This document shows positions 1 through 8,447 of a DNA stretch of 64,000 bases, in pieces. Location of the stretch: NCBI RefSeq assembly GCF_038595055.1, contig NZ_CP152002.1:3268501-3332500 (forward strand). Reading direction: 5' to 3'. Numbering within the stretch: position 1 is the first letter of the stretch; every line of letters begins with the position of its first letter. The notes beneath the pieces are model-generated. The model did not search any database. It was not told the DNA's origin and worked only from the letters and a program-made list of their open reading frames with translations. Source of the stretch: Paenibacillus sp. FSL R7-0345 (lineage in GTDB: Bacteria > Bacillota > Bacilli > Paenibacillales > Paenibacillaceae). A program made the translations under genes and the position numbers.

Positions 1-2
1 AA

Positions 3-1082
3 AAGAAACGCAAGAAAGTGAGCTTTCTGCGCAAACTTACCAGAGTATTTATGTTCTGCCTGCTGATGCTGACGATTGGCATGGGCTGGCTGTATTTTGC
101 ACCTTCTGCCCATAATGTCCGCTACCTGATTGCAGATACTTTGATTACAACACAGCACCGTTATATGGCTAAATATATAATCGGCGAAAATGAGCTGAAG
201 AACAGAGTCGCAGAGTATAACCAGCGCTTTGATGATATGGGGGACGAGGTAGATACCCACATCATTGCAACACCCGAACCTCAAGCAGATGTCGAAGCCC
301 CGGAAGAGAAACCGTTAGTGGAAATTGAGGAGGTAAGTGGAACCGGATATGCAGGTTATATAATGATTGTTAATGATCCTACCAAGGTCCGGCTGGGTAT
401 TCCGAATAAAGTAGGCTCCGGTGAAAAGGTATCCAGCATGGTAGCGCGTACCGGTGCGATTGCCGGCGTGAACGGCGGAGGGTTCGCTGATCCCAACTGG
501 AGCGGTAACGGATTTAAGCCAATTGGGCTTGTAATTTCTCAGGGTAAGCTTTTTTATAACGGGCTCGGGGGAAAAACGTCCACACAGATCGTCGGGCTCG
601 ATAGACAGGGAAAAATGATTGCCGGCAACTATTCACTGGAAGAGCTGAGCAAGCTTGAGGTTCAGGAGGCCGTTTCATTTCAGCCGCGGATCATCGTGAA
701 CGGCAAAGGCCTGATCAAAAACGCTGCCGAAGGCTGGGGGATCGCTCCAAGAACGGCCATGGGCCAGCGTGCCGACGGGGCGCTGCTGTTTGTCGTGATT
801 GACGGCAGACAGCCGGGCTACAGCATCGGGGCCAACCTGTACGATGTCCAGCAGATCATGCTCAAGCATGGCGCTGTGATTGCTGCTAATCTGGACGGCG
901 GTTCATCGACTGTTCTGGTAAAAGATAATCAGATCGTCAACAAACCATCCTCACAATATGGCGAACGTTATTTACCGACAGCTTTTCTCGTATTCGAACA
1001 TCCGGAGCAGGCGCAGATTAAAAATATCTGGGAGGGTCTTGATCCGTCCCAGATCGATGCCGCCAAGAAACGGACCCAGTAG
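3..1082 (+). CDS. Phosphodiester glycosidase (NAGPA-type) family protein, 5' end outside window
   Basis: The frame is open to the left edge (KKRKK before a GTG at 18 that has no ribosome site), so the true start is probably upstream. After a basic stretch comes one hydrophobic segment (about residues 12-30 of the visible part), a signal anchor or signal peptide, then a charged linker and a C-terminal NAGPA-like domain. Visible marks of that domain are GVNGGGF, PRTAMG and NLDGGSST near the end. This family is exported or membrane-tethered and is often annotated as an exopolysaccharide biosynthesis protein; members hydrolyse sugar phosphodiesters, and the substrate here is unknown. The family call is firm and the exact function open. 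Confidence 0.8.
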   Translation, partial: KKRKKVSFLRKLTRVFMFCLLMLTIGMGWLYFAPSAHNVRYLIADTLITTQHRYMAKYIIGENELKNRVAEYNQRFDDMGDEVDTHIIATPEPQADVEAPEEKPLVEIEEVSGTGYAGYIMIVNDPTKVRLGIPNKVGSGEKVSSMVARTGAIAGVNGGGFADPNWSGNGFKPIGLVISQGKLFYNGLGGKTSTQIVGLDRQGKMIAGNYSLEELSKLEVQEAVSFQPRIIVNGKGLIKNAAEGWGIAPRTAMGQRADGALLFVVIDGRQPGYSIGANLYDVQQIMLKHGAVIAANLDGGSSTVLVKDNQIVNKPSSQYGERYLPTAFLVFEHPEQAQIKNIWEGLDPSQIDAAKKRTQ

Positions 1083-1166
1083 ACATATGACCGGAATTAA
1101 AGGTATGCTACCTAGTATAAGCCAGATTCGTACAGGCATCAGCCTTAGGTAAGAGGGGGAACAGGT

Positions 1167-2099
1167 TTGACATTGCAGCAGCTCCGCTATGCCATTGAGA
1201 TTGCGAACAGCGGCTCGATGAACGAAGCGGCCAAACGGCTTTTTGTGTCGCAGCCCAGTCTCTCCAATGCGATCAAGGAACTGGAGAGCGAGCTGGGAAT
1301 TACTATTTTTGAACGGACCAACCGGGGAATCAGCATATCAGCTGAAGGCATGGAGTTTCTGGGCTATGCCCGGCAAATTATCGAGCAGACCGAGTTCATG
1401 GAGAACCGGTACACCGGGAAGAAGCGCAGTCCGGTTTATTTTTCCGTGTCCACACAGCACTACGCCTTTGTTGTAGATGCTTTTGTGCGTCTGATGAAGG
1501 AGCGGAAGCTTGCCGAATACAACTTCAGCCTGCGGGAGACGCAGACCTATGAAATTATTGAGGATGTGCGCACCCTGCGCAGCGATCTTGGCATCCTGTA
1601 CATCAACGAGAGCAATTATAAGGTAATGAACAAGTTGTTCAGTGACGGAAATCTCAAATTCACACCGCTGTTTAATACTAACCCGCATGTGTATGTCAGG
1701 ACCGGTCATGCCCTGGCTGCAAAAGAGACTATTGTGCTGGAAGATATTTTACCGTTTCCGTACATTACTTTTGAGCAGGGGGATAATAATTCCTTACACT
1801 TCTCGGAAGAAATGCTCAGCTTTACGCAGATTGAGAAAAACGTTAAAGTAACGGACCGGGCCACTCTGTCTAACCTGCTGCTCGGCAGTGATGCCTATAC
1901 GATCGGAACCGGCATTATGGCCTCTGATCTGAACGGCAACGGAATGGTGACCATACCGTATGACAGCAATGAAGTGTTTACTGTCGGCTGGATTGCCCAT
2001 AAAGACCGTAAGCCGAGTGAAATTATGTCCGCTTATATTGATCTGCTGAACGATCTGGTCGCCAGCAGCTATTTTGACATGAATCAGTTCTTACTATAA
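1167..2099 (+). CDS. LysR-family transcriptional regulator
   Basis: 310 aa. The N-terminal winged helix-turn-helix is typical (LQQLRYAIEIANSGSMNEAA, then SQPSLSNAIKELE), followed by a two-lobed effector-binding domain from about residue 90. Translation starts at TTG 1167, after a purine-rich AGAGGGGGAACAGG. The stop lies 15 bp before a MetE-like methyltransferase on the same strand, so the two probably form one transcript, and a sulfur or methionine signal would be a reasonable effector. LysR regulators are usually divergent from their target, so this co-directional pairing is slightly unusual. No inverted-repeat operator was identified upstream. The specific effector is inference. Confidence 0.9.
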   Translation: MTLQQLRYAIEIANSGSMNEAAKRLFVSQPSLSNAIKELESELGITIFERTNRGISISAEGMEFLGYARQIIEQTEFMENRYTGKKRSPVYFSVSTQHYAFVVDAFVRLMKERKLAEYNFSLRETQTYEIIEDVRTLRSDLGILYINESNYKVMNKLFSDGNLKFTPLFNTNPHVYVRTGHALAAKETIVLEDILPFPYITFEQGDNNSLHFSEEMLSFTQIEKNVKVTDRATLSNLLLGSDAYTIGTGIMASDLNGNGMVTIPYDSNEVFTVGWIAHKDRKPSEIMSAYIDLLNDLVASSYFDMNQFLL

Positions 2100-2114
2100 C
2101 AGCAGGAGGGCCGT

Positions 2115-3233
2115 ATGATCAGTCCAATTACCGGTTCAGCCAGAAATGCCCCGCCCTTTCGCTACGATATCGTGGGCAGCTTTTTGCGCAGTGAAGGCAT
2201 CAAGACAGCGCGCAGCTTATTTGAGCAGGGAGAGATAACGGCCGCACAGCTTCAGGAGATTGAGAGCCAGGAGATTGCCGAACTGCTGAAGCAGGAAAAG
2301 GCGCTTGGCCTTAAAGCCGTTACCGACGGCGAGTTCCGCCGTTCCTGGTGGCATCTTGATTTTTTTCTGGGCATAGAAGGCACACACAAGATCACGCTTA
2401 ATCAAAGCAATAACCCGGCCAAAGAAAATGCACAGCGGGCAGAGAGCTTCAAGATTACCGGGAAAATATCATTCGGCGATCACCCGATGTTAGCGGATTA
2501 CATGAAGCTGCAGCAGATGGCCGGCGATACAATGGCCAAAATGACAATACCTGCCCCGTCGCTGTTTCATTTCGTGCAGGATTACAACGGGAATGAGGTT
2601 TATCCCGACCGGGATCAGCTGTTTCAGGATATTATCACAGTGTATCGTGATGCAATCCGGGCTTTTTATGAAGCAGGCTGCCGTTATCTGCAAATGGATG
2701 ATACAACCTGGGGGACACTGTCGAGCGGCAGGCACCGCGCCCATCTGCGGAGCAGAGGCGTAGATCCGGATCAGCTGGCCCGGGACTATGTGCGGCTGAT
2801 TAACGAGAGTATCGCTGATAAGCCGGAGGACATGACGATTGCGCTGCATGTGTGCCGCGGTAATCTGCGTTCAACCTGGTTCGCGGCCGGCGGCTATGAG
2901 CCGGTTGCCGAGGTACTGTTCGGCGGTGCGCAGGTAGATGCTTTTTTCCTGGAATACGATAATGAACGCTCGGGTGACTTCGCGCCGCTGCGGTTCATCA
3001 AGGACCAATTCGTGGTGCTGGGGCTTGTCACAACCAAGCATGGCGGGCTGGAGAATAAGGAGCAGCTGAAGCTGCGGATCGCCGAGGCGGCAGAGTATGT
3101 GGATATCGACAAGCTGTGCCTTAGCCCGCAATGCGGCTTCGCATCATCCGAGGAAGGCAATATTCTAACCGAGGAAGAGCAGTGGGACAAAATCCGGCTC
3201 ATTATCGAGACCGCGAATGAAGTGTGGATATAA
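2115..3233 (+). CDS. MetE-like (YxjG/YxjH family) cobalamin-independent methionine synthase C-domain protein
   Basis: 372 aa, the length of stand-alone YxjG/YxjH-type proteins that match only the catalytic C-terminal barrel of MetE. The start is VGSFLRS, the usual opening of this barrel. Zinc-ligand candidates are all present: His and Cys in LHVCRGN, Glu in FFLEYDNERSG, and Cys in SPQCGFASS. The expected reaction is transfer of a methyl group to homocysteine or a related thiol. The N-terminal folate-binding half of MetE is absent, so the methyl donor is uncertain. The ribosome site AGGAGGG sits 7 bp before ATG 2115. It follows a LysR gene by 15 bp and ends at a strong terminator. Confidence 0.88.
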   Translation: MISPITGSARNAPPFRYDIVGSFLRSEGIKTARSLFEQGEITAAQLQEIESQEIAELLKQEKALGLKAVTDGEFRRSWWHLDFFLGIEGTHKITLNQSNNPAKENAQRAESFKITGKISFGDHPMLADYMKLQQMAGDTMAKMTIPAPSLFHFVQDYNGNEVYPDRDQLFQDIITVYRDAIRAFYEAGCRYLQMDDTTWGTLSSGRHRAHLRSRGVDPDQLARDYVRLINESIADKPEDMTIALHVCRGNLRSTWFAAGGYEPVAEVLFGGAQVDAFFLEYDNERSGDFAPLRFIKDQFVVLGLVTTKHGGLENKEQLKLRIAEAAEYVDIDKLCLSPQCGFASSEEGNILTEEEQWDKIRLIIETANEVWI

Positions 3234-3238
3234 AAAGA

Positions 3239-3292
3239 ATAGGGATGTTCCGGTCAGCCTGAGCGGCGCCGGGACATCCCTATTTGTTGTTT
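3239..3292 (+). terminator. Rho-independent terminator after the MetE-like gene
   Basis: Inverted repeat AGGGATGTTCCGG / CCGGGACATCCCT (one mismatch) followed by TATTTGTTGTTTT, starting 6 bp after the stop codon. Confidence 0.85.
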
Positions 3293-3329
3293 TGCCGGGT
3301 CTTTTAGCTGTCCGGTCCGCTGAAAGCTG

Positions 3330-3530
3330 AGACGAACGAATAGCTGCACTTTGTACACTTAAAAAGCATGAAAGTCAGCTCCGGCTCCGATTAAATGTAG
3401 TTTGTGCAGCTATTTCTGCCCGAAATGACGAAAATGAGCTTATGACGGAGTTATAGTTGTACAGACTACACTTAAATCATAGTTTCGGGGAAAAACCGGT
3501 GTTTTAGTTGTAAAAAGTGCAATTATCCCG
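3330..3530. repeat. Degenerate interspersed repeat units in a 350-bp intergenic gap
   Basis: Between the terminator and the nuclease gene no ORF is convincing. The gap holds four copies of a ~23-bp partly palindromic unit, at about 3339-3361, 3393-3415, 3451-3477 and 3502-3526. The best copies are TTAGTTGTAAAAAGTGCAAT and, inverted, ATAGCTGCACTTTGTACACT. Copies are spaced 50-58 bp and occur in both orientations. Similar units recur at 56521-56720. From 3531 to 3641 I see nothing further. Confidence 0.6.
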
Positions 3531-3641
3531 GGTATCTGCTAAATGTGAGTTACCCGTCAGTACCTTACTATAACCTGCTAACCAAACTAAATGGACAATT
3601 AGCCAACTAACTCCCTATCAGCCATCGGAACCACTCACGAC

Positions 3642-4376
3642 CTACTGCCCAGCCGCCGCCGCATCTGCATCAAATCCTCTGTTAGTCACGTAGTTGTCGA
3701 TACTCCAGACTCTGAGTTTCGCTTCACGAGCCTTCGTTTCAATTTCCCGAAAGTCATCTACATATCTGGTATCCGGCGGGAAAACAGCCACTCTGGCCAG
3801 TCCCTGTTCAAGCAGCAGCTCATTTACCATCTGCTCATTCACATATACATAGGCCAGCAGCCGGCCGTATTGATCGCGCTCCGATTCGTCAAACTCAAGC
3901 TGTACGGTCTGTCCTTTAAGCAGCTCTGTGGTAAAGTCACGCGCCTCCAGAGCATAGGGCTCAGGCTTGTCTCCTATTTCCGGGGTATCAATCAGCAGCA
4001 TGCGTACCTTTTCAGTATCACCGTCATCAGTCCGGATACGGAAGGTGTCGCCGTCGGTGATCGAGGTGACTTCGGCTTCCATTAAGCCGGAAGCGGGTGC
4101 GTATGTACTGGTAACTTCGCTATCGTTGATAGAATTCAGTATAGATTCAGCTTTTTCAAGCAGTGAGGTTCCAGGCGCTGTAACAACAAAAAAGACAAAA
4201 CTTACAGCACCGGCAAGAAGGGAGAGTGTGTTAACTTGCTTACGCGATTTCCGGACAGGTGCGTTTGAACTCCTGCGTGTGAAAAGCGACGGCTTTACCA
4301 GGCTGATCATCCAGACGATGATTGCTAATAGGGTGAACAACAGAAATAGTGGCGCAAAAGATTCCTTCAGTATCAT
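3642..4376 (-). CDS. Membrane-anchored thermonuclease (SNase-like) family protein
   Basis: 244 aa from ATG 4376, chosen because GAGGAGC lies 8 nt upstream; a longer in-frame extension lacks a ribosome site. Two hydrophobic segments (about residues 7-27 and 50-68) anchor the N-terminus. The SNase domain (about 102-225) shows ITDGDTFRI, VRMLLIDTPE and SERDQYGRLLAYV, matching the calcium ligand Asp, the catalytic Arg/Asp/Glu cluster and the second catalytic Arg of staphylococcal nuclease. It probably cleaves DNA or RNA at the outer face of the membrane. The C-terminus ends in an Ala-rich tail. It is divergent from the small gene at 4531. Confidence 0.88.
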   Translation of the reverse strand: MILKESFAPLFLLFTLLAIIVWMISLVKPSLFTRRSSNAPVRKSRKQVNTLSLLAGAVSFVFFVVTAPGTSLLEKAESILNSINDSEVTSTYAPASGLMEAEVTSITDGDTFRIRTDDGDTEKVRMLLIDTPEIGDKPEPYALEARDFTTELLKGQTVQLEFDESERDQYGRLLAYVYVNEQMVNELLLEQGLARVAVFPPDTRYVDDFREIETKAREAKLRVWSIDNYVTNRGFDADAAAAGQ

Positions 4377-4530
4377 GCAAATAGCTCCTCTGTAACAATA
4401 GTTAAGCCAGTGTAGCAGAAAATAGCAGCATTGAATACCCGTCAGTAACATTCAGCATTGGTTAGATCCAACACAAAACATCATTTACATATATCACCAA
4501 ATGAATTATTGTTTTAGCAGGAGGGATGAT

Positions 4531-4887
4531 ATGGATCCATATGTTGATCAGCGGGTGGAGCGCCGGGCCAGGCCGGGAAGAATCAGGAATCTGTTCATTG
4601 TGCTAATAATTTTGGCAGGAGTGCTTGCGCTGCTTAATCCGTCCATTGAGGATTTTGCGGAATATGCTGCGGATGATCTGCAGGAAATGCTGGGCACGCC
4701 GCTGCCTGAAGGTCTTAATCAGACTGTGGTGCGGCCGCTGGTGGAGAATATTGCAGGGAGAGATAACTACATAGTTTTTTCCGTTTTTAGTCTTCCGGAC
4801 ATTCAGGACAACACGACCTTTCTTGGTGATATCACTGCGAAGAAGCGTTACTTAGGCGTATTCAAAATCTTTTTCATTGAGCTGTAG
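4531..4887 (+). CDS. Small single-pass membrane protein, DUF4359-like
   Basis: 118 aa from ATG 4531, which has GCAGGAGGGA at ideal spacing; an in-frame ATG at 4501 lacks one. A basic N-terminus (ERRARPGRIRN) precedes one hydrophobic segment (about residues 21-38) ending in LLNPSIEDF, then a soluble C-terminal region with KKRYLGVFKIFF near the end. The arrangement fits the DUF4359 family of small exported or membrane proteins, but I assign no function. The neighbour on the left is a divergent membrane nuclease; on the right is the lysS T-box leader. Confidence 0.7.
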   Translation: MDPYVDQRVERRARPGRIRNLFIVLIILAGVLALLNPSIEDFAEYAADDLQEMLGTPLPEGLNQTVVRPLVENIAGRDNYIVFSVFSLPDIQDNTTFLGDITAKKRYLGVFKIFFIEL

Positions 4888-4913
4888 TTTGAATTGTAGC
4901 CTGAAATTTCAGC

Positions 4914-4943
4914 TTGAAAAAGCACCTCAAATCATGTTTAAAT
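4914..4943 (+). promoter_or_regulatory. Probable sigma-A promoter of the lysS T-box transcript
   Basis: TTGAAA at 4914-4919 and TTAAAT at 4938-4943 with an 18-bp gap, about 20 bp before the leader RNA begins. Confidence 0.5.
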
Positions 4944-4962
4944 AGGTTTAATTGGATAAGAA

Positions 4963-5257
4963 AAGCGATGATGAGAAGAGTAGTTAAGCAAACGTTGTTC
5001 CCAGAGAGCTCCAGCCCGGTGAAATGGAGCAGCAATGTGCCTGACGAATAAAGTCTCTGAGCTGCATATGGAATTGAGTGTCAGACACTCAAGGATGATA
5101 TGACGGGAGCTCCCGTTAAAGAGCTAGGGTATAAGCGTGATGGCCGTACCCGAAGAGGCGGTCCTGGCAACATGTCCGCGAACAGAGGTGGTACCACGGT
5201 GCTTATGACAGCTCCCGTCCTCAAGATGACAATCTTGAGGCGGGGGCTTTTTTGTTT
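4963..5257 (+). ncRNA. T-box leader RNA controlling lysS
   Basis: The leader has the landmarks of a T-box: a GATGAGAAGAGTAG opening, AGAGAGC in the 5' side of stem I, and the antiterminator T-box CAGAGGTGGTACCACGG at 5183-5199 with the UGGU bulge that pairs with a tRNA ACCA end. A terminator follows, stem CCTCAAGAT/ATCTTGAGG extended by CTCCCG/CGGGGG, then a T run (5207-5257). A candidate specifier AAA (lysine) lies at 5050-5052 within GAATAAAGTC, but the fold should be checked. Uncharged tRNA-Lys would allow readthrough into the synthetase gene. T-box control of class I LysRS is known in Bacillus cereus. Confidence 0.9.
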
Positions 5258-5287
5258 TTTTACTACAATACAGAGGAGATCATTAAT

Positions 5288-6847
5288 ATGCATTGGGCAC
5301 AAAAAATCGCAAACGACTTAATTAGTAATCATCCGGACCGTCAGACTTTTGTATGCGCCTCGGGCATCAGCCCGTCAGGCTCGGTTCATATCGGCAATTT
5401 CCGCGAGATCGTCACCACCTATTTCGTTACACGGGCGCTGCAGCAAGCAGGTAAAAAAGTGCGTTTTATCTTTTCGTGGGATGATTTCGACCGGTTCCGT
5501 AAAGTTCCGGCACAGCTGGATGCTTCTTATGAGCAGTATATCGGCCTGCCGTACACCAAGGTCCCATGTCCATGCGGCGGCCATACTTCCTATGCTGAGC
5601 ACTACGAGCAGGAGTTTGAACAGGCATTGGGCGCTTTTGGCATCCTACCTGAATTTATCTACCAGAGCCGTGAATATCAGTCGGACCGATATAATCAGGC
5701 CATACTCCATGCCCTGCGCAGCAGAGGGGAAATATACGATATTCTGATGATGTTCAAAACAGGCAAAGCCACAGAGGAGGACCGGGCGGCCTTTTACCCG
5801 ATTCAGGTCTACTGCGAGCGTTGCGGAAAAGATACGACCAGCGTGCACGCTTTTGACGGGGAGTCAGAGGACATCATTTATAGCTGCAAATGCGGCTGCT
5901 ACAATACGCTGCACGTTCCGCAAGCCTCAAACATCAAGCTGCACTGGAAAATAGACTGGCCGATGCGCTGGGGGATGGAGCAGGTTGTGTTCGAGCCGGG
6001 CGGCCGGGATCATTCATCCGAGACGGGGAGCTATAATGTTGCCAAGGTCATGGCGAAGAAAATATTCGGAAATCAGCCGCCGTATTACGTTCCCTATGAG
6101 TTCATCAGCATTAAAGGCAGTCATGCCAAAATGTCCAGCTCGTCTGGCCATAACTATACGCCGGAGGACCTGCTGAAGGTATACGGGCCGGAGCCGATTC
6201 TGTTTATGTTCGCCAAATACCAGCCGGATGCGGCCTTCAGTATCGGCCTGGATGAGGATGTGCTGCGGAACTATACGGAATTCGAACGGTACCGTAAAGC
6301 ATTTGCCGCCGGACAATTGGAGAGTGAGGACATCCGTGCCGCTCTGGAACTAACCTTACGAAATCCTGCTGATGCGGAAGCGCCGGGCTTCAGCCAGGCT
6401 GCGGCGTTACTGCCGCTGATCAACTGGGACTGCACACTTCTGCAAAAACTGCTGAACCAGGATGGCGGAAGCGGCGGTAATGAAGGATTATTCCGGCAAA
6501 CCGCAGAACGGGCTGAGCACTGGATCAGAGAATATGCTCCGCACAAGCTGGTTACGGTGAACACCAGTCCGGACCGGGTGCTGTATCAATCGCTGGAAGC
6601 TGCCGAACAGGAGCGGGTTATGGCATTCTGCGGCTTGCTCCGTACCGGATTTTCCGATGAAAAAGAATTCATGCAGCAGGTGTACGCCATTTGTCACGAT
6701 GCTGACAAAAAGACGATGAGAAGCAACCAGAAGTCGCTGTTTTCCATTCTTTATCAGCTGATTTTGCAGCAGCCGGAAGGCCCGAGAATTCCTGTTCTTG
6801 TTCAGGCACTGGGCAAAGAGCGTGTGCTGGCGCTGCTGGACTTCTAA
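5288..6847 (+). CDS. lysS: Lysine--tRNA ligase, class I
   Basis: 519 aa from ATG 5288, with GAGGAGA 8-10 nt upstream and just outside the T-box terminator. It charges tRNA-Lys with lysine. The class I (Rossmann) signatures are clear: SGSVHIGN for HIGH and KMSSSSG for KMSKS. Cysteine clusters at PCPCGG and CERCGKD...CKCGC suggest a zinc ribbon. This is the archaeal-type enzyme, unrelated to the class II LysRS usual in Bacteria; Bacillus cereus and some other Bacillota carry it, often beside a class II copy. Whether this genome has the second enzyme cannot be seen here. Regulation is by the T-box above. Confidence 0.95.
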   Translation: MHWAQKIANDLISNHPDRQTFVCASGISPSGSVHIGNFREIVTTYFVTRALQQAGKKVRFIFSWDDFDRFRKVPAQLDASYEQYIGLPYTKVPCPCGGHTSYAEHYEQEFEQALGAFGILPEFIYQSREYQSDRYNQAILHALRSRGEIYDILMMFKTGKATEEDRAAFYPIQVYCERCGKDTTSVHAFDGESEDIIYSCKCGCYNTLHVPQASNIKLHWKIDWPMRWGMEQVVFEPGGRDHSSETGSYNVAKVMAKKIFGNQPPYYVPYEFISIKGSHAKMSSSSGHNYTPEDLLKVYGPEPILFMFAKYQPDAAFSIGLDEDVLRNYTEFERYRKAFAAGQLESEDIRAALELTLRNPADAEAPGFSQAAALLPLINWDCTLLQKLLNQDGGSGGNEGLFRQTAERAEHWIREYAPHKLVTVNTSPDRVLYQSLEAAEQERVMAFCGLLRTGFSDEKEFMQQVYAICHDADKKTMRSNQKSLFSILYQLILQQPEGPRIPVLVQALGKERVLALLDF

Positions 6848-6939
6848 ACGGAGCCCTGTTGCCCTTTACGGGATCGTCCCAAGAGAGTTATAATATAACG
6901 GACTGTTTATAACTTATGTTGGAAAGTGAGTCGAACACT

Positions 6940-7656
6940 ATGGGCCGTAAATGGAATAATATTAAAGAGAAGAAAGCATCCAAGGATGCCAATACAAGTA
7001 AGGTCTACGCCAAATTTGGCGTTGAGATTTATGTAGCAGCGAAGAAAGGCGAACCGGACCCTGAATCGAACCGTGCACTGAAGGTCGTTCTGGAACGCGC
7101 CAAGACTTATAATGTACCGAAGGCCATCATCGATCGCGCTTTGGAAAAAGCCAAAGGCAGCGGCGACGAAAACTATGTGGAGCTGCGTTACGAAGGCTTC
7201 GGTCCAAACGGCTCGATGATCATCATCGACGCATTGACCAATAACGTGAACCGCACGGCACCGCTTGTCCGTTCCGCATTCAGCAAAAACGGCGGCAATA
7301 TGGGCGTCAGCGGATCAGTAACGTATATGTTTGATCCGACAGCTGTTATCGGTGTGGAAGGCAAATCCGCTGAAGAAGTAATGGAGCTGCTCATTGAAGC
7401 CGATGTTGATGTGCGCGATGTGCTGGAAGAGGACGAGGCTGTTATCGTATACGCTGAGCCTGACCAGTTCCATACTGTACAGGAGACGCTGCGCGGGGCC
7501 GGTATTACTGACTTTACCGTAGCTGAGCTTACGATGCTTCCACAGAACTATGTGGAGATTCCGGAAGATGCTCAGGCCCAGTTCGAGAAGCTGATCGACG
7601 CACTGGAAGAACTCGATGATGTACAGCAGGTTTATCACAACGTTGACTCCGAATAA
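6940..7656 (+). CDS. yeeN: YebC/PmpR family protein, YeeN-type
   Basis: 238 aa from ATG 6940 (GGAAAGTGAG upstream), the length of B. subtilis YeeN. The opening [20 protein letters not shown] is characteristic of that branch. The family has three domains. It was first described as DNA-binding regulators and is now also linked to translation, with the human homologue TACO1 and bacterial relatives relieving ribosome stalling. The C-terminal acidic stretch ([14 protein letters not shown]) is the usual family ending. It is probably transcribed from its own promoter after lysS and is followed by a 59-codon gene. Family assignment is firm; which role applies here is not visible. Confidence 0.93.
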   Translation: MGRKWNNIKEKKASKDANTSKVYAKFGVEIYVAAKKGEPDPESNRALKVVLERAKTYNVPKAIIDRALEKAKGSGDENYVELRYEGFGPNGSMIIIDALTNNVNRTAPLVRSAFSKNGGNMGVSGSVTYMFDPTAVIGVEGKSAEEVMELLIEADVDVRDVLEEDEAVIVYAEPDQFHTVQETLRGAGITDFTVAELTMLPQNYVEIPEDAQAQFEKLIDALEELDDVQQVYHNVDSE

Positions 7657-7717
7657 TCAGGGCTGCCGGCTGCCATAATAAGGTGAAACATTTTAGTAAC
7701 CTTAAGGAGGCAGCGCA

Positions 7718-7897
7718 GTGACAGATCACGCCAAACCGGATAAGAACCTGATGAACACTGTGGATGAGCTTGACCATGCGGCAGTAACCAGCCAGCAGGC
7801 ACAGCAAATGGAGCAGAAGAAGCTCGACATCCGCAAGGAGTCCCTTAGCGATGACAAGACAACTTATAAGAAGAATGAACAGAATTCTTATAAGTGA
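7718..7897 (+). CDS. Small hydrophilic protein of 59 aa, unknown function
   Basis: GTG 7718 follows a strong AAGGAGG at 7704-7710 (7-nt spacing) and runs to TGA 7895-7897. The product has no Cys, Trp, Phe or Gly and is rich in Lys, Glu, Gln and Asp (for example TSQQAQQMEQKKLDIRKES), so a soluble helical or disordered protein is expected. It is followed directly by a terminator, so it is either the last gene of the yeeN transcript or a separate unit. I do not recognise the family. The ribosome site and clean terminator are the reasons for calling it. Confidence 0.65.
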   Translation: MTDHAKPDKNLMNTVDELDHAAVTSQQAQQMEQKKLDIRKESLSDDKTTYKKNEQNSYK

Positions 7898-7919
7898 CTA
7901 CTGCATCAAGACGGATATA

Positions 7920-7959
7920 GGGAGCGGCAGGAGATGATCCTGCTGCTCTTTTTTTATTT
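7920..7959 (+). terminator. Rho-independent terminator
   Basis: Stem GAGCGGCAGGA / TCCTGCTGCTC with a GATGA loop, followed by TTTTTTTATTTT. Confidence 0.9.
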
Positions 7960-7982
7960 TACGGGGGAGGGACAGAACCAAT

Positions 7983-8417
7983 ATGGCGGAATTCCGGTTG
8001 CTTAGTGTAGTACATATCATGCTTGTCCAGGACGGCCAGGTGCTGCTGCTTAGACGCTGTAATACAGGACATATGGACGGTTATTATGGTTTTCCCGGCG
8101 GGAAGCTGGACGGCGGGGAAACGCTGCAAATGGCGGCAATCCGGGAAGCGCGGGAGGAAACAGGCATCCGGATCGATCCGGATGAGCTGCGCATGCTGGG
8201 GACGATGCATATTAAGACTGCGGGCGGGGAACGGATTGATTTTTTCTTCCAGGCTAAAGAGTGGTCGGGAGAAATAAGCAACTTGGAGCCGCAGAAATGT
8301 GACGATTTAGGCTGGTACGATATAGACAAGCTCCCGGACAATGCCCTTCCCTTTATTACGAAGGCTATGGATACCTTTGGGCGTGGAGAATGGTTTGTGG
8401 AGTCCGGCTGGGATTAA
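7983..8417 (+). CDS. NUDIX hydrolase
   Basis: 144 aa from ATG 7983 with GGGGGAGGG upstream. The Nudix box is complete: GGKLDGGETLQMAAIREA followed by REETGI, matching G-x5-E-x7-R-E-x2-E-E-x-G. The enzyme hydrolyses a nucleoside diphosphate linked to another group using magnesium held by the box glutamates. The N-terminal RLLSVVHIMLVQDGQVLLLRR resembles MutT-like or ADP-ribose types, but the substrate cannot be told from sequence. It is followed by a TSUP transporter gene 30 bp downstream, with no obvious functional tie. Confidence 0.92.
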   Translation: MAEFRLLSVVHIMLVQDGQVLLLRRCNTGHMDGYYGFPGGKLDGGETLQMAAIREAREETGIRIDPDELRMLGTMHIKTAGGERIDFFFQAKEWSGEISNLEPQKCDDLGWYDIDKLPDNALPFITKAMDTFGRGEWFVESGWD

Positions 8418-8447
8418 GAGACTTATAGAGATAGCAGGGGGCCGGGG

